A stretch of 10,223 nt of DNA from Trachelipus rathkii. Lineage: Eukaryota > Arthropoda > Malacostraca > Isopoda > Trachelipodidae. Location of the stretch: positions 20,001 through 30,223 of the forward strand of contig JABUQX010113418.1 of the NCBI GenBank assembly GCA_015478945.1, written 5' to 3'. The translations under genes and the position numbers were made by a program. The notes under the pieces were generated by a model. It did not search any database. It was not told the DNA's origin and saw only the letters and a list, made by a program, of their open reading frames with translations. This document shows positions 1-9,599 of the stretch, in pieces; the stretch's first letter is position 1, and every line of letters starts with the position of its first letter.

Positions 1-1918
1 TATATCTCATGTAAGAAGTATATATAGTCATTAATATATAAACTTAAACTATTATAACTTATATAAATCAATTAAATAAATAACTAATATGAATAGACAT
101 TTAAATACTATGTAATGTGACTATTATAAGTAATTAATATATACTAATTTATTAAGTCATAAAAATCTATAATATAGAATGAGTCATATATATTATTTGA
201 ATATAACATTAATAAGTTAACAGTATAGATATCTATTATAGAGTCAATGATACTTTAAGTCATTTAATTGTTAGTACATATAATAAACATTTAATAATAT
301 ATTAACATATTTATTAACTTAAATAATCTTTTATTATCTCCTTTAATTAAAATTTGAAGCCGCCAGATATAAGTTAATATAAAATATATAATAAACTATA
401 TTTAAACATTTAACGCTTGATTGAAGTATAAACTAAATGTAGTTCCATTAGATTAAGAAATAATGAACTTTAGAGATAAAGTTTAATACAATATAATAAT
501 TCATATATAAGAGATATTTGAGAAAGGTATTTAGTTGATGTATTGTAAACCATTTTCTGTCGATTTGTAGAGTAATAGAGAAATGATATATAGAAAATTG
601 AATAATAAGAGATTAATGGAAAAATTGTATGTATTAGGTGAGACACTTGAATAATAATATATTATTAGTGATACTTCTAAATGCAAAAAATAATTCCTTC
701 TGTCGAAGATATTATTGGAGAGTCTATTATCGGTGAATACGAGAAAGCTATTTCATGGAGATATCCTATGATGTTTTTGAATGGTATCCCCTAAAATACC
801 CAACTTTAGCTTAATGATAGATTCTGAACTAATAAGCTAGTTGAACAAAATAATTAAAAGTCTAATAATTATATCTGAGAGTTTTGTGAGAGGTGAAATT
901 GAAAAAACAGACAATTAATTGTTCTCTCATATCCCCTAGATTCAACCAACTAATAATGGAATCACAATAATTATTTATATGCTTGGATATCCCGTGTTAT
1001 AGTTTTGATTCTATACTTAATTACTTTAAAGGAATAAGTGAAAATAAATGATTTAAGTCCTAGAAAAAAAATAAAGTTTTAAATGGACTAGTTGAAAAAA
1101 GTGGATGGGGAATAAACAATCATATTGCAAATATAAGATGAAACAGCTATTATAATAGTATAAATAAGCTTAAAACGCTTTATCGAGTAATAAGATATAT
1201 ATCATAACAATATATAATTATTACCATAATAAAAGGATTAAAGAATTTTCTAAAGTCTCTTCCAATATTACAATTTAATATTATATATTAAACATAATCT
1301 ATTAAGTTTATTAAATTGTAAGTTGAGCGTATTAGTACATTATATTTATGAATATATATAACAAGAATAATAAAAATCTAAATAAATTGGAAAATTTAAA
1401 AAATTATTACATCTTGAATTTTAGGAATAATTAATTAATATATTGGCTAAATAATAGTATAATATATATTATAAATTGATATAAATAATGAAAATACATA
1501 TTCATGAAATATTATTCTATATATTAATTTAAGTTCGAGTAATTGTAGACTTAATTTTGAGATATAAAATAATATATATATGTAAGTAATAAATATAATT
1601 TATATTTAAATTATATATTAAATTACTTCAGCCTGATTAAAATAAATTATTATACATGATTTCTGGTTAGATAACTCTCTCTTTTACATATTTAATAAAT
1701 TTTCATAGTAAAGGTTAAGAGGGTACTTTAATTGTGACGTTGTCATAGATTTATAACGTATATATTTTTAACTATGTATATGCAAATTAGTATTTTTAAA
1801 TATTTTAAATTGTTTATATTTGTAATTTTATTCCTACTATAAGTAGAATGGACTGATCTTTTTAATTTACTTTATCAAGAATATCTTCAATATCAAAATC
1901 TAATAAGAACCAAGGAGG
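1..1918. other. AT-rich non-coding DNA, no gene seen
   Basis: This stretch is A/T-dominated with stop codons in all frames and no long simple repeat. A slightly less AT-rich patch at about 680-960 contains a 37-codon ATG frame (681-794), too short to call a gene in such DNA. No RNA gene or transposon end was recognised. Confidence 0.6.
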
Positions 1919-1994
1919 TTATATATATATATATATATATACTATATATATACTATATATATGATATATATATAATAATATATATTATATATAA
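1919..1994. repeat. (TA)n microsatellite cluster
   Basis: An uninterrupted TA run of about 22 bp at 1919-1940 is followed by interrupted TA blocks, with C or G breaking the pattern at 1942, 1952 and 1963. It then decays into TAATA and TTATA variants. Confidence 0.9.
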
Positions 1995-3540
1995 TAGAAT
2001 AAAATCGTTGAATTTTAAAAGAATGATTTATTACTGAATTAGTTTGAATAAATCATAAAAACAGTAAATTAAATAAAACTCCATTTTTATAATACTTGAT
2101 ATAATTTATGGTTTCGGAATAAATGTGGACAGTAATAATAGATGGAAAAAATCTTATTCCTTAGATAATGACTTGATAATATAATTTGAGAAATTTCATT
2201 GTCTAAATTTGAGTTTATTTAAATTTTAAGATTTTTAAAAGATTATATTTTAGTTATTATAAATAGTATAAATATTAATGTTATATATAATAATTATAGT
2301 GTTATAAATACGTTGAACTTAGAAATATTGTATATACATAGACATTATCTTGGTATATTATTGTTGATGTGTGAGTGTAGGGTAGTCTTAGTTATTGGAA
2401 GTAAATAATATGTGTGTAATATGATATCTAAGTATTAAATAAATTCGGTAAAATAGTTTCATTATATTTTATGAATTATTTATTAGCATATCGCTCAAAT
2501 ATTATTTTCAATTAAGGATAATAGGACTACGGTAATATTTCATTCTATGTAGTGTAATGAAAGTTACTCCCTTTTTTATATATAAATAAGTCTAAAAGTG
2601 ACCTAAATTTAATATGTTAGTATAATTTTGAAGATATTACTAATATAACTAATAATATAAATAATAATTAGTAATATTATATAAATATTTTCATTATTGT
2701 AGCAATTGTTATATATATGTACTAGCGTTGTGGGTATTATATGATATATATATTGGTAGTATAATTTTATCATAGACGTGTTTGTTTTAAATATAGATTG
2801 TATTTGGTCGCAAGAGTATAGATATATATGGTTATTTAATCATTGAGTTATACTTATGGCAAGATGTTAACTACGAATAAACTTTATACACTAAATACTA
2901 CTTAATTAAACGATATAAATTATATACACTATTATTGTATGATTGAACTCAAGAAAGGTTATTATAATATTATTAGTATACCCTTATTGCTAGTAAGTGG
3001 GTTATTAATTAACTCAGTTATTTATATACGTACTCAGTTTCTGATTATATATATATAATTATAATATCTATAGGATAGACAGCAATTTTAAAAAATCATT
3101 AGTCTTCAGTTTTTGCACAAGATAATTAGCTTAAGATTAATGGTATCGATTTTTGTTAATTCAGATCATTTTCTATTTGATAGTCATCCTTACTTAAATT
3201 GTTTCAAATGATATATTTCGTTGGCATCACACATTTATTCACATAGTATATGTGATAAAGCTCAAGAGATATTTTTAATCTTATTTTACTAGTATTTCCA
3301 CGATGTTCGTTTTTAAACATAGCTTTTACTTCACAATCTACAAATTTAATAATTTTCTTCTTTTTTTAAACATTTTTATTTTACATGAGTTATAACATTT
3401 ATAAATTTGCATCATAAATCTCGAATTTAAAAAATTGCCAGTTTCTCATTCTATATTATGAAACAAAAAATTTTTTGAGAAGGACAATTTTTACGCAATG
3501 TGTATAATTAGGTTAGAAGCTATCATTTTTTAACGTTATA
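1995..3540. other. AT-rich non-coding DNA, no gene seen
   Basis: Stops are frequent in every frame and no repeat family is obvious. From about 3080 to 3420 the plus strand becomes T-rich. A near-perfect palindrome with 7-bp arms and a 3-nt centre (TCACATAGTATATGTGA) sits at 3239-3255. I see no RNA gene or element end. Confidence 0.55.
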
Positions 3541-3845
3541 TTCATGTCATATGAACATTATTGGGGGAGAGAACCACTCTAGATAGCTAGACCTTTCAAC
3601 CGTAAATGTGCGGTACGGAGGGAGAGCGAGAGGCATCGAAAGCTCAGCGACTTAAAATTGTCTTCTTCACACTCCAGTCACTTATAAGTACACTTTACAC
3701 CCTCATAATACGGAGTGTGCCTATTACATTACTTTGTTTACATACTGCCTGAAGTGTTCACTCTTTAGATTCAACGAGTTATTGATATTACTCAAAGTGA
3801 TCTTGCAGTAAGCTCCCATTAGGCTACTAATAATATATGGCTAAG
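3541..3845. other. mixed-composition islet without identifiable gene
   Basis: Composition is more balanced than on either side. It begins around GGGGGAGAGAACC and includes a purine-rich, CpG-containing stretch at 3617-3646. An 8-bp inverted repeat, CACACTCC (3668-3675) and GGAGTGTG (3712-3719), encloses 36 nt. All six frames are interrupted within short distances. It could be a fossil transposable element or a regulatory patch; nothing decides between them. Confidence 0.35.
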
Positions 3846-4159
3846 TCATATATATCTAATCCTCGTCATTACAAGTATGTAAATACATTCATATATAATC
3901 TATATAATTATATTATTCGTTACTCCATTAGCTTAAAAGTATTTATTAACTATTATGTATAAAGTATATAATATATAAATAATCGTTTTATCTTTAACAA
4001 AGACTAGTTTTTTATATCACATAAAAAAATATAAAATAAATATAATAATAAAAAATAAAAAGAATAAAAAAAAGCAATAATAAATAAACCTCTATGTAGC
4101 ATTACCTCCCAAAATAAATTAATATAATTGAAAAAATAACCTCATTAGTTCTATGTATT
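3846..4159. other. AT-rich spacer with an A-rich run
   Basis: No open frame or RNA gene is seen. Positions 4022-4085 are strongly A-rich on the plus strand (repeated AAAAATA and AAAATAAA variants) and lie just left of the 4160-4430 islet. On the minus strand this is a T-rich run following that islet. Confidence 0.5.
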
Positions 4160-4430
4160 TGTTAAGATGAGTAATGGTAATGGTGAGATGGGGAGACTGA
4201 GACTTAAAACAAAGTAATATAGTGGGAGGTTAAAGAATATTTCCATTCTCCGGATTGAACACCGCCGTGTTGCTGATCTGAGGGAGCAATATTTACGTCG
4301 ATGAGGCTTTACAGCTGAGCTATATAATTTTGAGTGGAATATATTAGTTCATCAGGTCGGGCATACACGCAAAGTGGTCTTCCTATAATCCCGATCCGAG
4401 AGACGGCAGACAGGGGAGCATAGAAAATTT
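4160..4430. other. mixed-composition islet in AT-rich DNA
   Basis: This block has clearly higher G+C than either flank, including ACCGCCGTGTTGCTGATCTG (4261-4280) and CCCGATCCGAGAGACGGCAG (4390-4409). No long open frame is present. It surrounds the A-box and B-box-like motifs on the minus strand, so the whole islet may be one old short interspersed element. Borders are estimated from composition only. Confidence 0.4.
4250..4330 (-). mobile_element. possible tRNA-derived SINE head (polymerase III A and B box-like motifs)
   Basis: On the minus strand, 4322-4306 reads TAGCTCAGCTGTAAAGC, close to the tRNA A-box region TAGCTCAGNNGGTAGAGC. After 42 nt, 4263-4252 reads GGTGTTCAATCC, a degraded match to the B box GGTTCGANTCC. 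A functional tRNA is unlikely: the 7 bases before the A box do not pair with bases after the T arm, the D stem has only 3 pairs, and no anticodon stem forms at the expected place. A decayed SINE or tRNA pseudogene in the surrounding mixed-composition islet is the better reading. Element borders, an A-rich tail and target-site duplications were not identified. Confidence 0.3.
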
Positions 4431-4830
4431 CTTTTTAACCTTTTTACCTTTTCAACTATATTTCTGTTCTTTTACGCATCTAACACTAATAAAAATCGAA
4501 TGCAAATTTACACCTATATATAATATATATATCGATCAGATAATGTATTAAATAATTGTAGATTAATAAATTACTATATATATACCTTAATATGTACTAT
4601 CTCATGATAATATTTTAATCACTGTATATACTTAATTATATAATTATTAATAATTCTATTATTAGAATTATTATATATATATATATATATATTTGCATAT
4701 GTAGTCTGATTGTGTGTGTGCGCGTTTGACTAACTAAGGTTTATCAGTTGAAGTCAGATGTATGTTTTATGTGACAAATTTTCTAGCCAGAAGAAAACTC
4801 ATCATAAAAAAAATTTTATATTAAGCTGAC
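4431..4830. other. AT-rich non-coding DNA with hairpin and TA tract
   Basis: No gene is seen. It holds the hairpin and TA tract at 4648-4693, then a short alternating GTGTGTGTGCGCG stretch at 4712-4724 of the type that can adopt Z-DNA, and mixed sequence up to the start of the T-rich block. Confidence 0.5.
4648..4693. repeat. 10-bp inverted repeat followed by (TA)n
   Basis: TAATAATTCT (4648-4657) and AGAATTATTA (4664-4673) are exact reverse complements around ATTATT, forming a potential 10-bp stem with a 6-nt loop. A TA run of about 20 bp follows directly to 4693. Confidence 0.8.
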
Positions 4831-5407
4831 AGACAACCATAATTCGCTTTTTATATTTTTGGTGTGGTAGATGACCAGTGATTTCATTTGGATCGTAATT
4901 ATATTTTACTATCTTTATTCTCCTATGAGTTTTTGTTCCCATCTTACTCAGCAGATTACAAGTTTGACGAATACAAGATAAGGATAATAAGAGACTTTTT
5001 TATTAATATGAATTTTTTATATTTGTGTTGATATTTGATTTTTTATTTTAAAATCTTTATTTAATATTATATTTTTTCTTTTTTTATACAAAATATTAAT
5101 CCTATTTATATTCTATGTTATCTTGAAGTATTAGAAATATATTTATCTAGATTTTTGTTATCGTTTACAAAGTTATCGCAATTCATTCACATATATTTGA
5201 TATTTTTATTTTTATTTTGGTAAATAGGAACCAATTTTATTTAGAGGTTGCTCGTATATATCTGTATATTTGTATACTTCTTGGTCATTCCTCGTTTATT
5301 TTTTTTAACTTTGTCCCGAAATGTTTTGTATTTTATTATCTTATTTACATTAAAGGACAATAAATATTTATACTTAAATTTCGAGATTTATTTTTATCCT
5401 TGATAAT

Positions 5408-5600
5408 CTCTTCTACTCCTCTCTCTCTCTCTTCCTTTCTCTCTCTCTCTCTCTCTCTCTCCTCTTCTTTCTCACTTCTCTCTCTCTCTCTGCTCTCTCT
5501 TGCCTCGTCTCTCTCTCTCTCTCTCTCTCTCTGCTCTCTCTCCTCTCTCCTCTCTTCTCTCTCTTTCTCTCTCTTATCTCTCTCCTTGTCTCCTCACTTT
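5408..5600 (+). repeat. (CT)n pyrimidine tract (GA on the minus strand)
   Basis: About 190 bp are almost entirely C and T, mostly CT dinucleotides with TCC and TTC variants. Pure pyrimidine runs occur at 5416-5473 (58 nt) and 5534-5575 (42 nt), broken by single A or G bases. Such homopurine-homopyrimidine mirror repeats can form triplex (H-DNA) under superhelical stress. The Ser/Leu-rich plus frame and the Arg/Glu-rich minus frame across it are artefacts of the repeat. Confidence 0.95.
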
Positions 5601-5922
5601 GTGGCAAGTTATATAACCGATTTTATTTTCTTTCTTTATGTTCGCGTAACTAGCATAAAAATAATTACAAAAATATTATTATATTAAAGGAAAAATGTTT
5701 TTATTTTTTCATCTACTGAAAAGCTTTATCAAAAAATTTTCTTTGAAGCGTTATCTTTTACCATTTTGATAATTTGCCTATTTTTTTTAGCTTTTTTATT
5801 TATTTTTTGAGGAAAGGGATTTTTAAATAATAATTTTATATTTTTTTATGTTATATAAGTTTATACAATTTTTACTAATGAGCTTCCTTTCAGCGAGCAT
5901 GTTGCCAGATGGACGTTTTTTA

Positions 5923-5943
5923 TTTTTTTTTTTTTTTTTTTTT
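5923..5943 (-). repeat. T21 run, possible retrocopy poly(A) tail on the minus strand
   Basis: This is an unbroken run of 21 T. Read on the minus strand it is A21, preceded by an AATAAA (plus-strand TTTATT, 5957-5962) 13 nt upstream. That is the layout of a polyadenylated RNA 3' end copied back into DNA. The element body would extend rightward from 5944. No body, coding remnant or target-site duplication was recognised, and a plain mononucleotide repeat remains possible. Confidence 0.3.
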
Positions 5944-6030
5944 GAACCTGGCATTCTTTATTTATATATTGATTTTAAATACAGTGAAATGCAACTAAGT
6001 TATAATTATAAATTTAAAAAATGCGTGAAA

Positions 6031-6043
6031 TTTTTTTTTTTTT
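6031..6043. repeat. T13 mononucleotide run
   Basis: Thirteen consecutive T lie about 90 bp right of the T21 run. No polyadenylation signal is placed for it on the minus strand, so I treat it as a simple mononucleotide repeat. Confidence 0.9.
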
Positions 6044-6441
6044 AAGAAAAATAGATATTCTGTTGAATTAAAAATTTTACAATTATTTAAAAATATTTAT
6101 ATCTTTCAATTTTTTTTAAAGAGCAGCAATAATTATTTCACTTTAGGAAAAAATTATGGCGCTTGTATTTTGGAGTATACCAAAAAGTTGAAAGCTAACT
6201 TGATTTGTTAAATAATATGTTAATTTTATTTAATTTCATTTATTAAAAACAATTAAAAAATAAAAATTCTTTCTCCTAAATTTATTTATTTCCAATATTT
6301 CTAAAATCAAAAATATTGAAATTTATAAACTTAATGAACTGTTGGCCCGTTTATAAGAATTTGTAAAAGTCCGAAAAATTGTAATATGTAATGTTATTTG
6401 AAGTTACTTTCATCCCCCATATGTTGACAATATTCTATACC

Positions 6442-6500
6442 ACTCATTCTATTCTATCTATCCATCCACTCTTCCCCCCCACTCATCCAACTGACTCCCT
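6442..6500 (+). repeat. degenerate pyrimidine-rich (ATCC/TATC)-like patch with C7
   Basis: CATTCTATTCTATCTATCCA is followed by TCCACTC, then C7 at 6474-6480, then further pyrimidine-rich sequence. It resembles a decayed tetranucleotide microsatellite inside the T-rich block. Confidence 0.5.
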
Positions 6501-6631
6501 CTGCATAATCAAATTTTTTTTAAATTAAATTTTAAATTCTCACTGACATAACATTATCTAGTTTTTAGATAAACTTCTGTAATTCTGGCTCAATCAATTT
6601 TCTGCTCTCTTTGCTTTCATTGTACTTTTGA

Positions 6632-6654
6632 TTTTATTTTTTTTTCTTTTTCAG
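6632..6654 (+). promoter_or_regulatory. candidate 3' splice site (polypyrimidine tract ending in CAG)
   Basis: A nearly pure T/C tract ends in TTTTTCAG|G, with AG at 6653-6654, a good match to a eukaryotic 3' splice acceptor. A second CAG at 6688-6690 follows TTCATTTCATTG. After the first AG one frame is open for 25 codons from 6657 to a TAA at 6732-6734. A donor-like AAA|GTAAAC sits at 6731, and an AATAAA lies at 6769-6774. A small or terminal exon is therefore conceivable, but no upstream exon was found and T-rich DNA makes such signals by chance. Confidence 0.15.
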
Positions 6655-6825
6655 GCTCATTTGCTTTCAATTTGATTCATTTCATTGCAGAATTCCTGAG
6701 GCCTGAGTATTGCAAAAACAATTTGATAAAGTAAACTTGGTGAATATACACTTTTCACCGAAACCCAAAATAAATTCCTTATCTTTCAGTTTCTCTTTTG
6801 AGTTTTAATATTTTTTTCTGTTGAC

Positions 6826-6847
6826 GGGAGGGGGAGAGGAGAGAAAG
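6826..6847 (+). repeat. short polypurine G-rich tract
   Basis: Twenty-two uninterrupted purines include a GGGAGGGGG core. There are only two G runs of three or more, too few for a standard intramolecular G-quadruplex. Confidence 0.6.
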
Positions 6848-7080
6848 TTTGAAAGACCAAAAGTATACATTATCGCAAATTTGAGGAAATATATATCAAA
6901 TAACTCTTATTGGCACATTGTAAGATAGTTATAGTAATATCATTTTTTACACAACCTTGACCTCTACTCTTTTACAAGGAAAATAAGGATTTTAAGGCCA
7001 TTTCCTCCATGTTTTTATTTTCTTTTTGTTTCTTTTTGTTTTTTTTAACTTTAGACATATAAATAAAATTAAGTTTGGCA

Positions 7081-7214
7081 GTGTGGGTAGAAAAAATTTC
7101 TGTGGCTTTTGATTCAACATCGTTCATTTTTCGTGGGTTTAGGTTCTATTATAAAAATAAAAATGAGAGTAAAATTAGATTTTATCAAGATAAACACCCG
7201 TTATCATAAGGGAG
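7081..7214. other. short mixed spacer, no gene
   Basis: This is moderately AT-rich sequence between the T-rich block and the TA desert. An ATG frame starting at 7109 continues for 68 codons only because it runs into TA repeats (Ile/Tyr runs). I do not regard it as a gene. Confidence 0.5.
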
Positions 7215-7477
7215 AAGCGAATATATATATATTATATAATGATATATATATATATATTATAATAGGTAGATTATATATATATAATCTATATAGTACTATT
7301 ATGATTCTTATATAATATAGGTATATTAGTATTAGGTCGTAATAAATATATATAATATATATTATACATATATATTTACATATACTTATATATATATGAA
7401 GTTAATTAATATAATATTATATATATTATATTTTACTATATTATATATTACCTCGTGATGTATATAATATATAAAAT
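7215..7477. repeat. TA-repeat desert, first part
   Basis: Interrupted TA, TATAA and ATTATA repeats with very few G or C. It contains a perfect 22-bp palindrome at 7267-7288, whose ends TAGAT and ATCTA are not simple TA repeat. Confidence 0.85.
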
Positions 7478-7530
7478 AGGGAATATCAGGTTTCCCGGGC
7501 CCTTGAAATGCGACTCTGTCGCTCTATAAT
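7478..7530. other. small GC-rich islet inside the TA desert
   Basis: About 50 bp of balanced sequence includes TTTCCCGGGCCC (7491-7502) and GCGACTCTGTCGCTC (7510-7524), with almost pure AT sequence on both sides. GGGAA (7480-7484) can pair with TTCCC (7492-7496). No gene or known element end was recognised; it may be the remnant of an insertion. Confidence 0.5.
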
Positions 7531-8424
7531 TTATATAATTGATATTATCTTACTTTATTTTATTATACTATCAAGTAGATCTATATAAATATATATATTA
7601 TATAGGCTCAATAACTATATTTTTTATGGATTTTATATAATAGTTAATTAAAGGATATAATAATACTGATAATAATATTAATAATATGGTAACTAAATAT
7701 GATATTATATATATATATATATATATATATAGTATATATTATAATTCTTTCTTGTTGATTGATATATATATATATATATATATATAGTATATATTATATA
7801 ATGAATAAAAAATTTTATATGGTAAGTTTAAATATATATATATATATAATATATTATTTTTATAAAATTATATATATATGGAGTATTTATATATTAAATA
7901 AATATATATATATATATATATATTTAATGAAAGCCTCAATAAAATAAATACTCTTTATAAATAGTTATTAGTACTATTTAGTTATAAAATAATATAGATA
8001 TCATATTTTGATTATAATATTTATATTACTTATTATATATTATTATATTATATATTAAGAAATAAATATATATATATTATATATGTATATTATTATACTT
8101 ATGATTATTATTATTATAATACATTACTAATATTATAATATATTATATATTAATAATATATGATACTAACGAAAGAAATATATTATATATAATATAATTA
8201 ATTAAATAAATATATTTATTTCTCTTAATTATCTATTAAGTAACTTTTACCATATATAAATATATTTATATATATATTTATAAAAAAAGAAGAAAATGAC
8301 TTCAATTATATTATTATAATATATTATATAATTATAATTAATTATTATGATAATATTATATATATATAAATTATATATATATATATATTAATTAATGATA
8401 TATATATATATATAAATTATCTAT
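7531..8424. repeat. TA-repeat desert, second part
   Basis: Dense (TA)n and TATTA/ATAAT derivatives. Two similar units, a long TA run ending in AGTATATATTATA, end at 7743 and 7798, 55 bp apart, which suggests a local tandem duplication. Further TA runs lie at about 7831-7848, 7902-7922 and 8369-8412. The apparent 62-codon frame at 7759-7947 is Ile/Tyr repeat translation and not a gene. Confidence 0.85.
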
Positions 8425-8949
8425 AAATGCTTATATTACTCTTACCGTGAATAAAACCTATATACATATACAAGATTACCAATTTTTAGTATATTAGCCC
8501 AAGGCTTAGAGTGAAACTGATTTCTACTCTTTTGTTGGAAATCTTAGATATGTTGGCATCTTAAAGTAATCCAAAAATTTGAAATGAAAATTTTTAAATT
8601 ATTAATAAGCTTTAATACTTACTGAATGGTGAAATTTGTTTATCGTGTGACCTTATTTTCGTCATATTAACTCTATAATCATTCTATTATATCTAAAGTT
8701 TTAATTTATTATATATTTAATTTTTAATTATTATAACTATATTGTATTTTTGTTGTTGATTAATCTTTAGTCAGTTAATGCTATTCAACCTTGAATAATA
8801 ATGGAGGTGAAGCATGCCTTGTCTATACCGAACACTAGTCTGATGTAATAAAATATAATTTCTCATTTCTATAATGTTTAAATTATGTTTTTTGCATCTT
8901 TGCTATTTATACTCCAGTATAATATCTTACGTAGGAGAAATTTAGTATA
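8425..8949. other. moderately AT-rich non-coding stretch, no gene seen
   Basis: Composition is more varied than in the TA deserts on either side, for example around 8490-8540 and 8800-8845, but all frames are broken by stops within short distances. No RNA gene, transposon terminus or extended inverted repeat was recognised. Confidence 0.5.
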
Positions 8950-9383
8950 GGTACTTATATATATATATATATATATATTATTATATAGTATTATATTATA
9001 TTATATATAGTTATAGTGAATACTAATAAATATATATATTTCTAATATAATATATTAATATATTATTTAGAATATAATTATATATATCTATTATATATAT
9101 ATTAATGAATTTATATATAATAAATATATATACTTATATATATATTATAAATATTAATATAATAATATATATATATATAATATATATATATTATATATTA
9201 ATATATATATGTTATTATAAATTTAAATTATATTTTAATTATATTTATAATATTAATATATATATTATTTAATATATATCATTATATATCATATATTAAT
9301 ATATATTAATATTAATATATAATTATATATATAATATATTATATTTATATATTAATAATATATATATATATATATATTATAAT
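8950..9383. repeat. TA-repeat desert, third part, ending abruptly
   Basis: It is almost purely A and T. Between 9134 and 9383 (250 bp) only three G/C bases are seen (9211, 9280 and 9290), and the last 93 bp have none. TA runs at 8956-8978 and 9359-9377 are separated by TATTAA variants. The right border against mixed sequence at 9384 is sharp. Confidence 0.9.
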
Positions 9384-9599
9384 CTCGCGATGGCTAAATC
9401 AATACTAAATGCCACCATTTATTCCTAACATATTACTAATTAATATTTACATTTAGTACTTAAAGTACAAGCCCTACTTAATTTAGTGATCTACACTTTG
9501 AATCCAACATCCCGCTGAAATCTACTAACGCCCACAAGTAGTCTATCCCGATGGTGTGTAGAGACGGGCCCGCCACTCGACAATGGGAAGAATTAGTGG

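Larger units (their letters stand above)
4830..7080 (+). other. T-rich (strand-asymmetric) non-coding block
   Basis: Across this stretch T greatly outnumbers A on the plus strand, unlike the roughly symmetrical A/T composition of most other AT-rich parts. For example, 5041-5100 has 37 T against 20 A, and 5281-5340 is more extreme. The block includes the CT tract, poly-T runs and a polypyrimidine-CAG at 6654. Introns of many animals are T-rich on the sense strand, so part of a plus-strand intron is possible. Open frames inside it encode only serine/leucine or phenylalanine runs and are not credible proteins. Confidence 0.5.

Noticed and set aside
614..1150. Long readable frame if TAA and TAG are read as glutamine (ciliate-type code)
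   Set aside because: The number of TAA, TAG and TGA in that frame is about what random AT-rich sequence gives, in-frame TGAs remain, and the G+C and codon use of the 10052 exon do not suggest a ciliate.
3728..3739. 12-mer ATTACTTTGTTT shared with the reverse strand near 4209-4220, as evidence that both islets are copies of one repeat
   Set aside because: Matches of this length between AT-rich stretches are expected many times by chance in 10 kb, and the flanks do not align.
4250..4330. Functional tRNA gene on the minus strand
   Set aside because: Acceptor and anticodon stems do not form and the T stem has mismatches; only the box motifs survive.
5400..5687. 95-codon plus-strand frame rich in Ser and Leu, and the minus-strand Arg/Glu-rich frame at 5413-5607
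   Set aside because: Both are direct translations of the CT/GA repeat. They contain no non-repeat domain and would change with any length change in the tract.
5848..6045. 65-codon frame across the poly-T runs
   Set aside because: It owes its length to poly-T read as Phe and to T-rich sequence; no domain, start context or neighbour supports it.
7109..7947. 68- and 62-codon frames in TA repeats
   Set aside because: TA repeats avoid TAA, TAG and TGA in one phase and give Ile/Tyr runs; the coding appearance is an artefact.
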